Below, one piece after another: positions 22,318-30,414 of a stretch of 33,919 bases of DNA. The stretch lies in contig JAZSDN010000082.1 in assembly GCA_045531205.1 (NCBI GenBank), positions 1 through 33,919 of the forward strand, in the 5' to 3' direction. How positions within the stretch are numbered: the first letter of the stretch is position 1; each line of letters begins with the position of its first letter. A model generated the notes under the pieces. That model was not told where the DNA came from. It searched no databases and was given only the letters and a program-made list of their open reading frames with translations. The DNA comes from JAZNQL01 sp045531205. Lineage in GTDB: Bacteria > Bacillota > Clostridia > UMGS1883 > UMGS1540. Made by a program: the position numbers and the translations under genes.

Positions 22318-23070
22318 TTATAAATGTTCAAAGATTGTTTTTATTGCATTGTCGGGGTCAGGTTTTTCAATAAATACTTTATCTTTCTTTTCGAGCTTCT
22401 TAAATTCGCTATAATATCTTACACCTAATTCTCTTAAAGATTTTGCAGAAAAATGAAGAATATCCGGATTTGATGTCAAACCCTCTGCTGAAACAAAACC
22501 TGTCATTTCATTTTCATCAGCAACTTTTTTTAGTGCTTTGTTTACATAAATATAATTTGAAAGCCAGGGTGCATCGTCACGCTTATCCAAAAAATCTCCA
22601 AGTCCTCCAAGTAAAAATGGCACATCATAAAGATTAAGTTTCTTTTTGAATTCGTTAAGTATACGCGTAAATTTTTCTTCATACAGCGGATAAAGATGCT
22701 CTTCACAATCCGATTCTCCCTGATGCCACAAAACACCTGCTATGGTAGAAGTTCTTGTTGCAAGCTCTGCCATATAACACGCATTGTCAAACAAAAGCCC
22801 TCCGGGTACCCACTGGTCAAGAGTTGTTCCTCCGTCTGCACAAGGGATAAGTCCTACTTCAACATTTTTTTCTTTTGCGTACAAATCAGCAAAGCTTTCT
22901 GCAAGGCTTATGCCAGAAAACGATCTGTCAGGATTCACCGGTACATACATAGATTGCCAGCGACCGTTTCTCATAACCTTTATTTTGTCGTTTTTTATAG
23001 GTTCAACCTCGTTTAAAAAACCTCTTCCTGCCATATTTGACTGTCCAATTAGTAAAAACGAATGTATCAT
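22318..23070 (-). CDS. SGNH carbohydrate acetylesterase (SASA/CE6-like)
   Basis: 250 residues from the ATG at 23070, 9 nt after AAAGGA; an ATG at 23088 has no site. No signal peptide. Sialate O-acetylesterase-domain (SASA) SGNH hydrolase: block I FLLIGQSNMAGRG with nucleophile Ser, Gly in CADGGTTLDQW, block III WHQGESD, and the C-terminal D-x-x-H (PDILHFSAKS) completing the triad. Related enzymes remove acetyl groups from xylan or sialic acid. It lies 47 nt after the SLH-transglutaminase gene with no terminator between, and 20 nt before the ureidoglycolate-lyase-like frame, so the three may form an operon. Confidence 0.87.
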   Translation of the reverse strand: MIHSFLLIGQSNMAGRGFLNEVEPIKNDKIKVMRNGRWQSMYVPVNPDRSFSGISLAESFADLYAKEKNVEVGLIPCADGGTTLDQWVPGGLLFDNACYMAELATRTSTIAGVLWHQGESDCEEHLYPLYEEKFTRILNEFKKKLNLYDVPFLLGGLGDFLDKRDDAPWLSNYIYVNKALKKVADENEMTGFVSAEGLTSNPDILHFSAKSLRELGVRYYSEFKKLEKKDKVFIEKPDPDNAIKTIFEHL

Positions 23071-23117
23071 ATAAAAGCTTCCTTTCATAGCGCTTTATTT
23101 ATTCTTTTTCTAAAAAA

Positions 23118-24953
23118 TCAATAGTCCCAAAAATATTTAACATTAAACTCGTATGAATTAGAAGAAGAATTATATCCCCCCGAGAAAGAAGAAAAATATG
23201 TTTGGTAAGAATATATACATGCTAATCCGCCATAAACACCTTTAATTCTGATATTATTTTTCCCAAGCATAAGTTGTGCTACCAGACATTTTCTAAATTC
23301 GTCAGCACTTTTTACATTGTTCGGGTCTATCTGTTCCCAAGCGGGGTCATATTCATCAGGCATAGGATAATCATAGCCATACCAAACATGTGTGTTTGCA
23401 AGCTTATTTGCACTTATCATAAAATAAGAATGTTCAAGTACAGGTTTTGAGGATACAGGGTCATCAAACGTAGTATCAACAAAGTGCCATGCACCATCTA
23501 TATACACTCTGTTCCAAGCATGACTGTCGTATCCATCAAGACCCATTGCACCGCCTGTAACAATAACACAAGGAATACCAATACGATTGCACATATTATT
23601 AAAAAGCTCTGCATAATCCTGACATATTCCATATTTAGTTGCAAGAGTTATATTTGAATTAAACTTATATGTTTCCTTAGCCGTTTCTTCAGCTAGTGCA
23701 ATCGCATCCAATGTCGCCTGAGAAACCCCCGGGGGTACAGCAACAAGAGGATTGTAAGTTAACGTGTTTACAATATAGTCATGGATTGCCAAGACCGTAT
23801 TTTTTTGAGTTTGGCGTTGCAGGGTTGGAAGTGCATAACCTACGTAATCCTGCTCAATATAATATCTGCCCGAAACCTCAAAATCTATAGGAATAATAAA
23901 GTCAAAGCCTTCTTGTTTTGCTCCAAGAGCCTCCAGACTGAAAAATACATATTCCGAACCCAAAGTACATACTGCACCATAATAGTCCCTGTATTTATAT
24001 TGCAAAGGCTTATTGCTGACTTCTGCCGTTCCCAAAACTATGCCTGCAGGCTGAATAAAATAATTGTCATAAACAGTAGAAACATCTATATTGTCATTTT
24101 TATATATACTAACACTGTAATATTTGTCCGTGTAGTACGAAAAATCAATTTGTGAATTTTTATAATACAACTCTAAAGTTGCAGGAGAAATAAAAAACTT
24201 CCCGCCTATACTTACTACACCGTATGAATATATACCTCCAATATTAACTCTGCACCCCGTTGTTAGTACCGAAAGCGAGCCATAAGGTTGCGAACAAATA
24301 TGGAAAGTCTTTCTCTGATATTTGTTGCTTACTCGGCATATTATAGCCGAAGCTTCAGCTCTTGTTATGTTATTGTACGGATAAAATGTACCTCTGTTAT
24401 CACTACCTGTAAGAATACCTGCGTTATAAAGCTTATATATTTCTTTGTTATATATAGTTGCATAGTCAACATCAGGCAAGAATGTAATATTGTTTATTGG
24501 TTCATAATCAGCTTCAGGTCTTACAGACGCAAGCAGAAAAGCCAGCTCTGCCCTTAAAGCAGGTCTTGTATAGCTTTCAAACTGATTTTCGTAAATAATA
24601 CCTATAGATTTAGCAATCGAAACAGCTGCATCATACCAGTTGCCGCCTGTGTTTTGCTTTAACATTACTTCAGGAACTTTCCCGCTTAGACGAACAGCAA
24701 CAGTTATAGCTTCTGCAACACTTATTGTGGAATCGGGAGAAAATGTGTTTTGTGAAGTACCAAGCATAAGACCTTCGCTTTTACAGTGCGAAATATATGA
24801 ATATGCCCAGTGTTCATACGACACATCTTCGTAATCAGTTGATGCATTTACTGGTGACACAGAAAATAATGTACATACTATAGTAAGTAACAGCAAGTTG
24901 GATGTAGCTTTTAAGCATAGTGATTTAAAAAAATTGCTTCTGGCAATTCTCAT
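23118..24953 (-). CDS. S-layer-anchored protein with transglutaminase-like domain
   Basis: 611 residues with an N-terminal signal peptide (LLLLTIVCTLFSVSPVNAS). Three SLH repeats (~40-92, 104-150, 156-212), including HWAYSYISHCKSEGLMLGTSQNTFSPDSTISVAEA and NAGILTGSDNRGTFYPYNNITRAEA, would bind secondary cell-wall polymer. A central region has a copper-amine-oxidase-like stretch (GGKFFISPATLELYY). The C-terminal transglutaminase-like domain (~385-530) shows the full Cys-His-Asp triad: GICQDYAELFNNMC, DSHAWNRVYID and WHFVDTTFDDP. It may act as a surface protease, cross-linker or peptidoglycan-peptide hydrolase; the sequence does not choose. The start has GGAG at normal spacing. Confidence 0.9.
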   Translation of the reverse strand: MRIARSNFFKSLCLKATSNLLLLTIVCTLFSVSPVNASTDYEDVSYEHWAYSYISHCKSEGLMLGTSQNTFSPDSTISVAEAITVAVRLSGKVPEVMLKQNTGGNWYDAAVSIAKSIGIIYENQFESYTRPALRAELAFLLASVRPEADYEPINNITFLPDVDYATIYNKEIYKLYNAGILTGSDNRGTFYPYNNITRAEASAIICRVSNKYQRKTFHICSQPYGSLSVLTTGCRVNIGGIYSYGVVSIGGKFFISPATLELYYKNSQIDFSYYTDKYYSVSIYKNDNIDVSTVYDNYFIQPAGIVLGTAEVSNKPLQYKYRDYYGAVCTLGSEYVFFSLEALGAKQEGFDFIIPIDFEVSGRYYIEQDYVGYALPTLQRQTQKNTVLAIHDYIVNTLTYNPLVAVPPGVSQATLDAIALAEETAKETYKFNSNITLATKYGICQDYAELFNNMCNRIGIPCVIVTGGAMGLDGYDSHAWNRVYIDGAWHFVDTTFDDPVSSKPVLEHSYFMISANKLANTHVWYGYDYPMPDEYDPAWEQIDPNNVKSADEFRKCLVAQLMLGKNNIRIKGVYGGLACIYSYQTYFSSFSGGYNSSSNSYEFNVKYFWDY

Positions 24954-25169
24954 ATCAAATATCTCCTTTGTGTTTTAATAAAGTGCTTCGAATATTTTAT
25001 ACACATTTTTTCTAAATGAAACCTAGTTTTCCTCTGTTTCAAACCCCTTTAAAACAAAGGGTTCCATTATAATTATTTTAATATTGGGAAATGGGTTCTT
25101 TACTTCTTTAATTTATAGCTAAATTTATTATATTGTATAATTAGGTGACAGGAAAAATGCGTCATTTTA
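24954..25169. other. A+T-rich intergenic DNA upstream of the SLH-transglutaminase gene
   Basis: About 215 bp with no gene. It should hold the promoter of the minus-strand gene, but I could not find a clear -35/-10 pair. A small dyad, AACCCCTTT...AAAGGGTT around 25043-25063, lacks a T run. Confidence 0.4.
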
Positions 25170-25354
25170 ATGAATTGACAACTATGTTGTCATGAATTGG
25201 CGTTACGCCATGATTTCTCGCTTCGCTCCATGAATTGAATTGCCTTTTAATGCACCGACAGGTGCAATTCATGAGTCGCAAGGCTCAATTCATGAAATCA
25301 CAGATTTTAATTCACGCCGAAGGCAATTCATTGATTTCATCAAAGATGAAATCA
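25170..25354. repeat. Array of small hairpins separated by ATGAATT/AATTCAT linkers in 4+4 inverted layout
   Basis: Seven readable hairpins with different stems lie about 20 nt apart: 25176-25192 (7 bp), 25198-25210 (5 bp), 25251-25266 (6 bp, GACA loop), 25272-25287 (6 bp, GCAA loop), 25295-25307 (5 bp), 25316-25324 (3 bp) and 25332-25354 (10 bp). Between them a 7-nt linker occurs as ATGAATT (25170, 25192, 25230; variant ATGATTT at 25210) in the left half, and as AATTCAT (25266, 25287, 25325; variant AATTCAC at 25309) in the right half. Left linkers can pair with right linkers, giving a large dyad centred near 25251 with hairpins as side branches. No open reading frame is supported. Confidence 0.8.
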
Positions 25355-25418
25355 TTATATCACAATGTTTTATAACGGTCAAGCAAAGTTTAATTAAAAT
25401 CATAAAAGCTTCACAAAG
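25355..25418. other. Short intergenic stretch without features
   Basis: About 64 bp of A+T-rich DNA between the hairpin array and the pyrophosphatase terminator. I see nothing in it. Confidence 0.5.
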
Positions 25419-25449
25419 ACAAATATCCCCCATTGCGGGGGATATTTGT
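25419..25449 (-). terminator. Terminator of hppA
   Basis: 13-bp perfect stem ACAAATATCCCCC/GGGGGATATTTGT overlapping the end of hppA. The T tract on the minus strand is weak (TCTTTG), so termination efficiency is uncertain. Confidence 0.7.
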
Positions 25450-27533
25450 TAACCAAAAATCGAAAAACTTACAAATAATGTTGCAAGAAGCGATGCCACT
25501 AAAGATACAACTGTAATCTGCGTGTTAATAGATGGTCCGGCTGTATCCTTAAAAGGATCACCGACTGTGTCTCCTATAACAGCAGCTTTATGAGCTTTAC
25601 TTCCCTTACCGCCTTCATTTCCTGCTTCAACATATTTTTTAGAGTTATCCCAAAGACCTCCGGCGTTTGACATAAATAACGCCAAAAGAAGTCCGCTTAC
25701 AATGTTACCAAGTAAAAATCCGCCAATAGCAGCAGGTCCTCCTATAAATCCAACTATAACAGTTGCAATAATACTCATAAGTCCTGCAGGAATAAGTTCT
25801 TTCAATGCTCCTGTTGTAGCTATATCAATACATTTATCGTATTCAGGCTTTGTTGTTCCTTCTCTGAGCCCGACAATAGTATTGAACTGACGGTGAATTT
25901 CAGCAACCATACGCTGTGCATTTTTGTCTACACCTAAAATGAGCATAGCAGAGAAAACAGCAGGAATAGCCGCACCTATCAGTATACCAAAGAAAACTGT
26001 AGGATCCATTATGTTAAATCCTGTAATGAATTCTTCTCCACCGGCTTGTGCAATTGCGGTATTAACTTCTGCCATAAATGCACCAAGCAAAGATATAACA
26101 GTAAGTCCTGCAGCACCAATCGAAAATCCTTTTGTAACTGCTTTTACAGTGTTTCCTGCACTGTCAAGCTCGTCAGCAATACGGATGCTTTCTTCTCCAA
26201 GTCCCCCCATTTCTGCAAGACCGCGTGAGTTATCAACAATAGGACCGTAAGCATCATTTGAAATAATCATACCAACAATAGAAAGCATACCAACTGCTGC
26301 CATGGATATACCAAACAAAGCATAGCCTGCACCCATAGGTTCGCAAATTTTATAAGCTATAAGAGCAGAAACCGCTATTCCTATCATTGCAGGAAGTGCA
26401 GAAATAAATCCGTAAGATACACCTGATAAAACTGTAAAAGCAGGACCTGTAGCTGAGGCATGTGCTACCTTTTTAACAACGGGCTTCGAGTCGTCTGTAA
26501 AATAGTCTGTTGCAAGACCAATAATAACACCAACCAAAAGACCTACCGAAGAAGCACCCCATATACGCCACGAAAATCCTTCAAATACAGCTGTTGCAAT
26601 TGATGTAAGCACTAGAAAAATAGCGGTAGTAACGTATGTAGACGAGTTAAGCGCACTTGTAGGATTCCCCTTTTTACCAAGACGTGCTGTTGCAATACCA
26701 ATTATAGAAGCTAAAAGCCCTAAAACTGCGTAGCAGAAAACCATAGAAACATTTGCCCATCTACCTGTCAAAGACTGTGCAATAACAAGTGCCGATGCCA
26801 TTGCTGCAACATTTGAGTAAAAAAGGTCTGCACCCATACCAGCAACGTCACCAACGTTATCTCCAACATTGTCCGCAATAACAGCCGGGTTTCTTGGGTC
26901 ATCTTCAGGAATTCCAAGCTCTACTTTACCTGTAATATCAGCCGAAACGTCTGCTGTTTTTGTAAAAATACCTCCGCCTGCTTTAGCAAAAAGTGCAAGT
27001 GAGCTTGCACCAAACGAAAAACCAAGCAGAATCGATGCATCTCCTACTATCCAAAGAACAGTGGCTACTCCTATAAGAGAACAGCCTACAACTAAAAGGC
27101 CCATAACCGCTCCGCCACGGAAGCCTATTAAAAATGCAGGTTTAATACCCTTTTGTGCTGCTTCTGCTGCTCTGGAATTAGAAAGCGTTGCAACCATAAT
27201 ACCAATTTTGCCTGCAATTGCAGAAAGAACAGTCCCTAAAATATAGGAAAGTGCCATACTAATGTTTGCAGTAATCAAATTACCTGACTTCCATACAGGT
27301 GACGGAAGAAACAGAAAAATAAGTACAGCAATAACAAAAGCAAATATTCCGAGAATTTTATATTCTCTGCGCATAAAAGTATTTGCCCCCTCCTTGATAA
27401 GAGCAGATACCTCCACTATTTTTTCGTTTACCGTATTCTGTTTTTTTACCCATAAATAAAGGTATGCAGCAAAAGCAAAAGCTACAACCGATGTTAGAAT
27501 AGATAAACCAAGAAAAAGTGATGTTTGGTCCAT
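25449..27533 (-). CDS. hppA: Membrane-bound ion-pumping pyrophosphatase, K+-independent type
   Basis: 694 residues, about 16 membrane helices, the standard size. It hydrolyses cytoplasmic pyrophosphate while pumping H+ outward. Conserved core: DVSADITGKVELGIPEDDPRNPAVIADNVGDNVGDVAGMGADLF (Mg-PPi binding Asp cluster), NDAYGPIVDNSRGLAEMGG, and the C-terminal GDTVGDPFKDTAGPSIN. In the subtype-determining GNTVKAVTKG segment (Lys near residue 463) there is Lys followed three positions later by Thr, as in K+-independent H+-PPases, not the Ala pair of K+-dependent ones; this rule is from published family work. Start has GGAGG 7 nt upstream and a consensus promoter lies ~110 bp upstream. Confidence 0.95.
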   Translation of the reverse strand: MDQTSLFLGLSILTSVVAFAFAAYLYLWVKKQNTVNEKIVEVSALIKEGANTFMRREYKILGIFAFVIAVLIFLFLPSPVWKSGNLITANISMALSYILGTVLSAIAGKIGIMVATLSNSRAAEAAQKGIKPAFLIGFRGGAVMGLLVVGCSLIGVATVLWIVGDASILLGFSFGASSLALFAKAGGGIFTKTADVSADITGKVELGIPEDDPRNPAVIADNVGDNVGDVAGMGADLFYSNVAAMASALVIAQSLTGRWANVSMVFCYAVLGLLASIIGIATARLGKKGNPTSALNSSTYVTTAIFLVLTSIATAVFEGFSWRIWGASSVGLLVGVIIGLATDYFTDDSKPVVKKVAHASATGPAFTVLSGVSYGFISALPAMIGIAVSALIAYKICEPMGAGYALFGISMAAVGMLSIVGMIISNDAYGPIVDNSRGLAEMGGLGEESIRIADELDSAGNTVKAVTKGFSIGAAGLTVISLLGAFMAEVNTAIAQAGGEEFITGFNIMDPTVFFGILIGAAIPAVFSAMLILGVDKNAQRMVAEIHRQFNTIVGLREGTTKPEYDKCIDIATTGALKELIPAGLMSIIATVIVGFIGGPAAIGGFLLGNIVSGLLLALFMSNAGGLWDNSKKYVEAGNEGGKGSKAHKAAVIGDTVGDPFKDTAGPSINTQITVVSLVASLLATLFVSFSIFG

Positions 27534-27643
27534 AAAAACCCCTCCAAAAAGAATAAAATATTAAGTAATAACTGGGTTTTCGTGTTAAAATAACATATTT
27601 TTAAAAATATTAACATTCTAAAGCCCAATTCCTCCTCATTTTA

Positions 27644-27672
27644 ACTATACTACTCAAAACCTGTACTGTCAA
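27644..27672 (-). promoter_or_regulatory. Sigma-A promoter of hppA
   Basis: TTGACA (27667-27672), a 17-nt spacer and TATAGT (27644-27649) on the minus strand, leaving a ~105-nt leader before the start codon. Confidence 0.85.
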
Positions 27673-27767
27673 GGTATTTTTTTTACATATATCAATTTCA
27701 GCGACAAAAAAGCTGATTTTTTTACCCTATTTTTTATGTTAACTAATGTGAAATTAACATAAAAAGC

Positions 27768-27815
27768 AAAAAAACGCATCAAAACAACTTTTAATGGTTG
27801 TTTTTGATGCGTTTT
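27768..27815 (-). terminator. Terminator of putP
   Basis: Long stem AAAACGCATCAAAACAAC against GTTGTTTTTGATGCGTTTT (27771-27788 and 27797-27815, one bulge) followed by seven T on the minus strand. Confidence 0.85.
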
Positions 27816-27855
27816 ATATCTTTATTTATAAATCTGCAATCTAACTCTTTTTTTA

Positions 27856-29391
27856 TCAGTCATCTATACTGTTATCAGTTGCTTTTTCGTATATAAGCTC
27901 AACTTCTCTCGAAGGTGCTTTATCAATAAGAGTTACTATAATTGCAGCTATTCCGCCAATTACAAATCCGGGAATTATTTCGTATATTCCTGTAATCGCT
28001 GTAAGTGCAAGACCACCCGACACAGGAAGCCATAACCACAACATATCTACAAGAGCACCAACAATTATGCCGGCAACAGCACCTTTGTATGTAAATCTCT
28101 TCCAGAATAAGGAGAGTAATACAGCAGGTCCAAATGCTGCGCCAAATATTCCCCATGCATTTGACACAAGATCCATAATTGCCTGAGCTGCCTTACCCTT
28201 ACTGCTTGCAATAAAGAATGCAATAACAGCAATTACTATAACTATTGCACGGCTTACCCAAAGCATTTCTTTGTTTGTAGCGTTCTTTCTTATAATGGGC
28301 TTATAAAGATCACTTGCAAAAGATGATGCTGCAACAAGAAGCTGTGAGTCAGCAGTAGACATAGATGCCGCAATAATTGCTGCAAGAAGAAGTCCTGCTA
28401 TAAATGCTGGGAAAACATCACGTGCAAGTTCAACAAAAACAAGAGATTGTTTACCTTCTGCAAGTAAAACTGCCGAAAGATCTACTCCATTTGAATATAC
28501 AAACATTCTGCCAAGGTATGCTATCATTATAGCCGCAGCAAGTGAAAGTACAACCCAAATAATTGCAACAGTTGCTGATTTTTTTACCATTGATGGCTTT
28601 TCGATTGCCATAAATCTTACAATGATGTGAGGCATTCCAAAGTAACCAAGTCCCCAACCAAGTCCTGATAAAATATCCTTCCAGCTTGCATTAAAAAAGT
28701 TTGCTACAAACGAAAATTCCTCACCATTAGGACCTTGATATATAGTTGTAAGAGCCGCCGGTTCAAGCTCTCTTGCAAAGCCTACAACTATTGGAACTAT
28801 TAAAAGTGCAGCAAGCATAAGGAGTCCCTGAAAAAAGTCAGTCCAGCAAACTGCATTAAAGCCGCCAAGGAATGTGTAAACAACAACTATTGCTGCAAAA
28901 ATTATCATTGCTGTAGATCTTGAAAGTTCAGGAATAAGTGTTGTGAATACATCTGAACCCGCAACAAATGCTGAAGCAACATAAATTGTAAAGCATACAA
29001 GGAAAACTACTGCACAAATTATGCTGAGTAAATGGCTCTTTGTTGCAAAACGGTTTGATAAGTACTGAGGAAGAGTAATTGAGTCCCCTGCAGCCTTCGA
29101 AAACTTACGCAATCTTTTAGCAACTAAAATCCAGTTAGCTGCAGTACCTATTGCAAGACCAATTCCTATCCATGCCTGACCAAAACCGAATGCAAGAATA
29201 CTTCCGGGCAATCCCATAAGAAGCCAAGCACTCATATCCGATGCCTGTGCACTCATTGCAGTAACCCACGGTCCCATTGCACGTCCGCCAAGAAAATAAT
29301 CTTTTTCTGTTACATTTTTTGATTTAAGAAAGAAAAAGACACCTATAGCAATCATTGCTATAAAGTATAAAACAAATGCAAAAATATCCAT
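27856..29391 (-). CDS. putP: Sodium/proline symporter (SSF family)
   Basis: 511 residues, ~13 membrane helices. SSF-family signatures: DYFLGGRAMGPWVTAMSAQASDMSAWLLMGLPG near residues 31-65 (Na+-binding region), SITLPQYLSNRF, and YTFLGGFNAVCWTDFFQGLLML, plus ADSQLLVAASSFASDLYKP in the seventh-eighth helix region. Matching PutP along its length, it should take up proline with Na+. The start has AAAGGAG at good spacing. Downstream of a tetR gene, with a palindrome over its likely promoter. Confidence 0.93.
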   Translation of the reverse strand: MDIFAFVLYFIAMIAIGVFFFLKSKNVTEKDYFLGGRAMGPWVTAMSAQASDMSAWLLMGLPGSILAFGFGQAWIGIGLAIGTAANWILVAKRLRKFSKAAGDSITLPQYLSNRFATKSHLLSIICAVVFLVCFTIYVASAFVAGSDVFTTLIPELSRSTAMIIFAAIVVVYTFLGGFNAVCWTDFFQGLLMLAALLIVPIVVGFARELEPAALTTIYQGPNGEEFSFVANFFNASWKDILSGLGWGLGYFGMPHIIVRFMAIEKPSMVKKSATVAIIWVVLSLAAAIMIAYLGRMFVYSNGVDLSAVLLAEGKQSLVFVELARDVFPAFIAGLLLAAIIAASMSTADSQLLVAASSFASDLYKPIIRKNATNKEMLWVSRAIVIVIAVIAFFIASSKGKAAQAIMDLVSNAWGIFGAAFGPAVLLSLFWKRFTYKGAVAGIIVGALVDMLWLWLPVSGGLALTAITGIYEIIPGFVIGGIAAIIVTLIDKAPSREVELIYEKATDNSIDD

Positions 29392-29460
29392 ACTTCTATT
29401 CTCCTTTTTTTATTAAAATTTTTACATTATTGGTATTTTAACACAAAATAAAACAAAAAT

Positions 29461-29508
29461 CAATAGAGAACTAAGTATAGACTATATTCTATACTATATT
29501 CTCCATTG
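29461..29508 (-). promoter_or_regulatory. Large palindrome between tetR and putP: operator or terminator
   Basis: 20-bp arms (29461-29480 and 29489-29508), about 16-17 positions matching, around an 8-nt centre; the inner CTATACT/AGTATAG is perfect. On the minus strand a TTTACA (29513-29518) stands just upstream and TATAGA-like -10 sequence lies inside the dyad, as expected for a repressor operator over the putP promoter. T-rich sequence follows, so a tetR terminator is the alternative. Confidence 0.5.
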
Positions 29509-29552
29509 ATTTTGTAAAAGTATGATAATAAAGACTTTTCAAAAAGACGTTT

Positions 29553-30137
29553 TTAAATACGAATTGACGACAAAAATACAGGCATAACTCTTTTTGCGTA
29601 AGAACAAAGAGAATATTCCCCGTTGCATAAACACCAATCGTATATTAAAGCTCTTTCGCTCATCGCATAAAGCTTTACAATTTCGTTTACCGTCATTTCG
29701 TTTGTAAGCTCCCCTTTTTCCTGCCCTTCAGCTACAATTTTTCTAAGTAATTTATAGTAAGAACGCTTGCTGTCTAAAAGATGTTTTTCTCCTTTTGTTA
29801 TAAGCTGTGTTGAATAAAGCCTTGTTAAAAGTTCAATATCAATTCTGTCTTCTATAATTGAAAAAAGCTTGGCATTGAGGTGTAAAAGCTTATCAAAGCA
29901 AGACATATTTTCAGGAAGTGTTTTCTGCAATTTTATATATTCTTCATCAAATATATATGAAAGTGATCCCAGAAGAGCATCCTTCCCCTCAAAATAATGA
30001 TAAAACGATCCCTTCGACGTCCCTGATTTTTCTATAATTTCTTCTACCGTGGTATATTCGTACCCCTGCTCATAAAATAAATCCCACGCAGCATTTATAA
30101 TTTTACCTTTAGTATTCTTGTCATTTTTCTTTGACAT
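29553..30137 (-). CDS. TetR-family transcriptional regulator
   Basis: 194 residues. N-terminal TetR helix-turn-helix (~10-58: GKIINAAWDLFYEQGYEYTTVEEIIEKSGTSKGSFYHYFEGKDALL) is textbook; the C-terminal ligand domain is variable with two nearby Cys (DWCLCNGEYSLCSYA). It lies upstream of putP on the same strand with a large palindrome between them, so putP is the likely target. Ligand unknown. Confidence 0.93.
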   Translation of the reverse strand: MSKKNDKNTKGKIINAAWDLFYEQGYEYTTVEEIIEKSGTSKGSFYHYFEGKDALLGSLSYIFDEEYIKLQKTLPENMSCFDKLLHLNAKLFSIIEDRIDIELLTRLYSTQLITKGEKHLLDSKRSYYKLLRKIVAEGQEKGELTNEMTVNEIVKLYAMSERALIYDWCLCNGEYSLCSYAKRVMPVFLSSIRI

Positions 30138-30162
30138 ATCTATACCTCTTTTATTTTATTTG

Positions 30163-30191
30163 AAAAAAGCACCGACCTTTATGTCGATGCT
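30163..30191 (-). terminator. Terminator of tRNA-Arg
   Basis: AGCATCGAC/GTCGGTGCT stem on the minus strand (one G.T pair) followed by TTTTTT, just after the tRNA 3' end and ~25 bp before tetR. Confidence 0.87.
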
Positions 30192-30198
30192 TTTTTTG

Positions 30199-30275
30199 TG
30201 GCGTGCCTGAAGGGATTCGAACCCCTGACCTCATGGTCCGTAGCCATGCACTCTATCCAGCTGAGCCACAGGCAC
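30199..30275 (-). tRNA. tRNA-Arg (anticodon ACG)
   Basis: 77 nt including encoded CCA. Acceptor GTGCCTG/CAGGCAC, D-arm GCTCAGCTGGATAGAGT, anticodon arm CATGG-CTACGGA-CCATG with anticodon ACG (A34 read as inosine), T-arm GGGGTTCGAATCCC. All arms pair correctly. Confidence 0.97.
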
Positions 30276-30293
30276 TTATTTACAACGTTTGAT

Positions 30294-30322
30294 ATTATAG
30301 CACACTTTTTTTGAAAATGCAA
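30294..30322 (-). promoter_or_regulatory. Sigma-A promoter of tRNA-Arg
   Basis: TTGCAT (30317-30322), a 17-nt spacer and TATAAT (30294-30299) on the minus strand, ~18 nt before the mature 5' end. Confidence 0.8.
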
Positions 30323-30355
30323 CCTTTTTTTGAAAAAAATATTTATTTTTTATTA

Positions 30356-30384
30356 TTTCATTTTTTATAAATATATGTTATAAT
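30356..30384 (+). promoter_or_regulatory. Extended -10 promoter of the SLH surface protein
   Basis: TTTCAT (30356-30361), a 17-nt spacer and TGTTATAAT (extended -10; TATAAT at 30379-30384), about 30 nt before the start codon at 30415, which has GAAGGAGG upstream. Confidence 0.65.
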
Positions 30385-30414
30385 TATTATAGAATTATTT
30401 GAAGGAGGACCGTT

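Larger units (their letters stand above)
27534..27855. other. hppA-putP intergenic region with leader and dyad
   Basis: About 320 bp. From the hppA side it holds a ~105-nt A+T-rich 5' leader with a weak internal stem-loop, a sigma-A promoter (27644-27672), a perfect 12-bp inverted repeat TTTTTATGTTAA/TTAACATAAAAA (27731-27742 and 27754-27765) and the putP terminator. The inverted repeat is upstream of the hppA promoter and may be a regulator site. No gene is supported. Confidence 0.6.

Noticed and set aside
25170..25354. CRISPR array
   Set aside because: The conserved unit is only 7 nt, changes orientation in the middle, and the intervening sequences are self-complementary; there are no cas genes.
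25240..25452. 70-residue plus-strand frame across the hairpin array
   Set aside because: It has no ribosome site and its codons follow the hairpin symmetry, so it is not likely to be coding.
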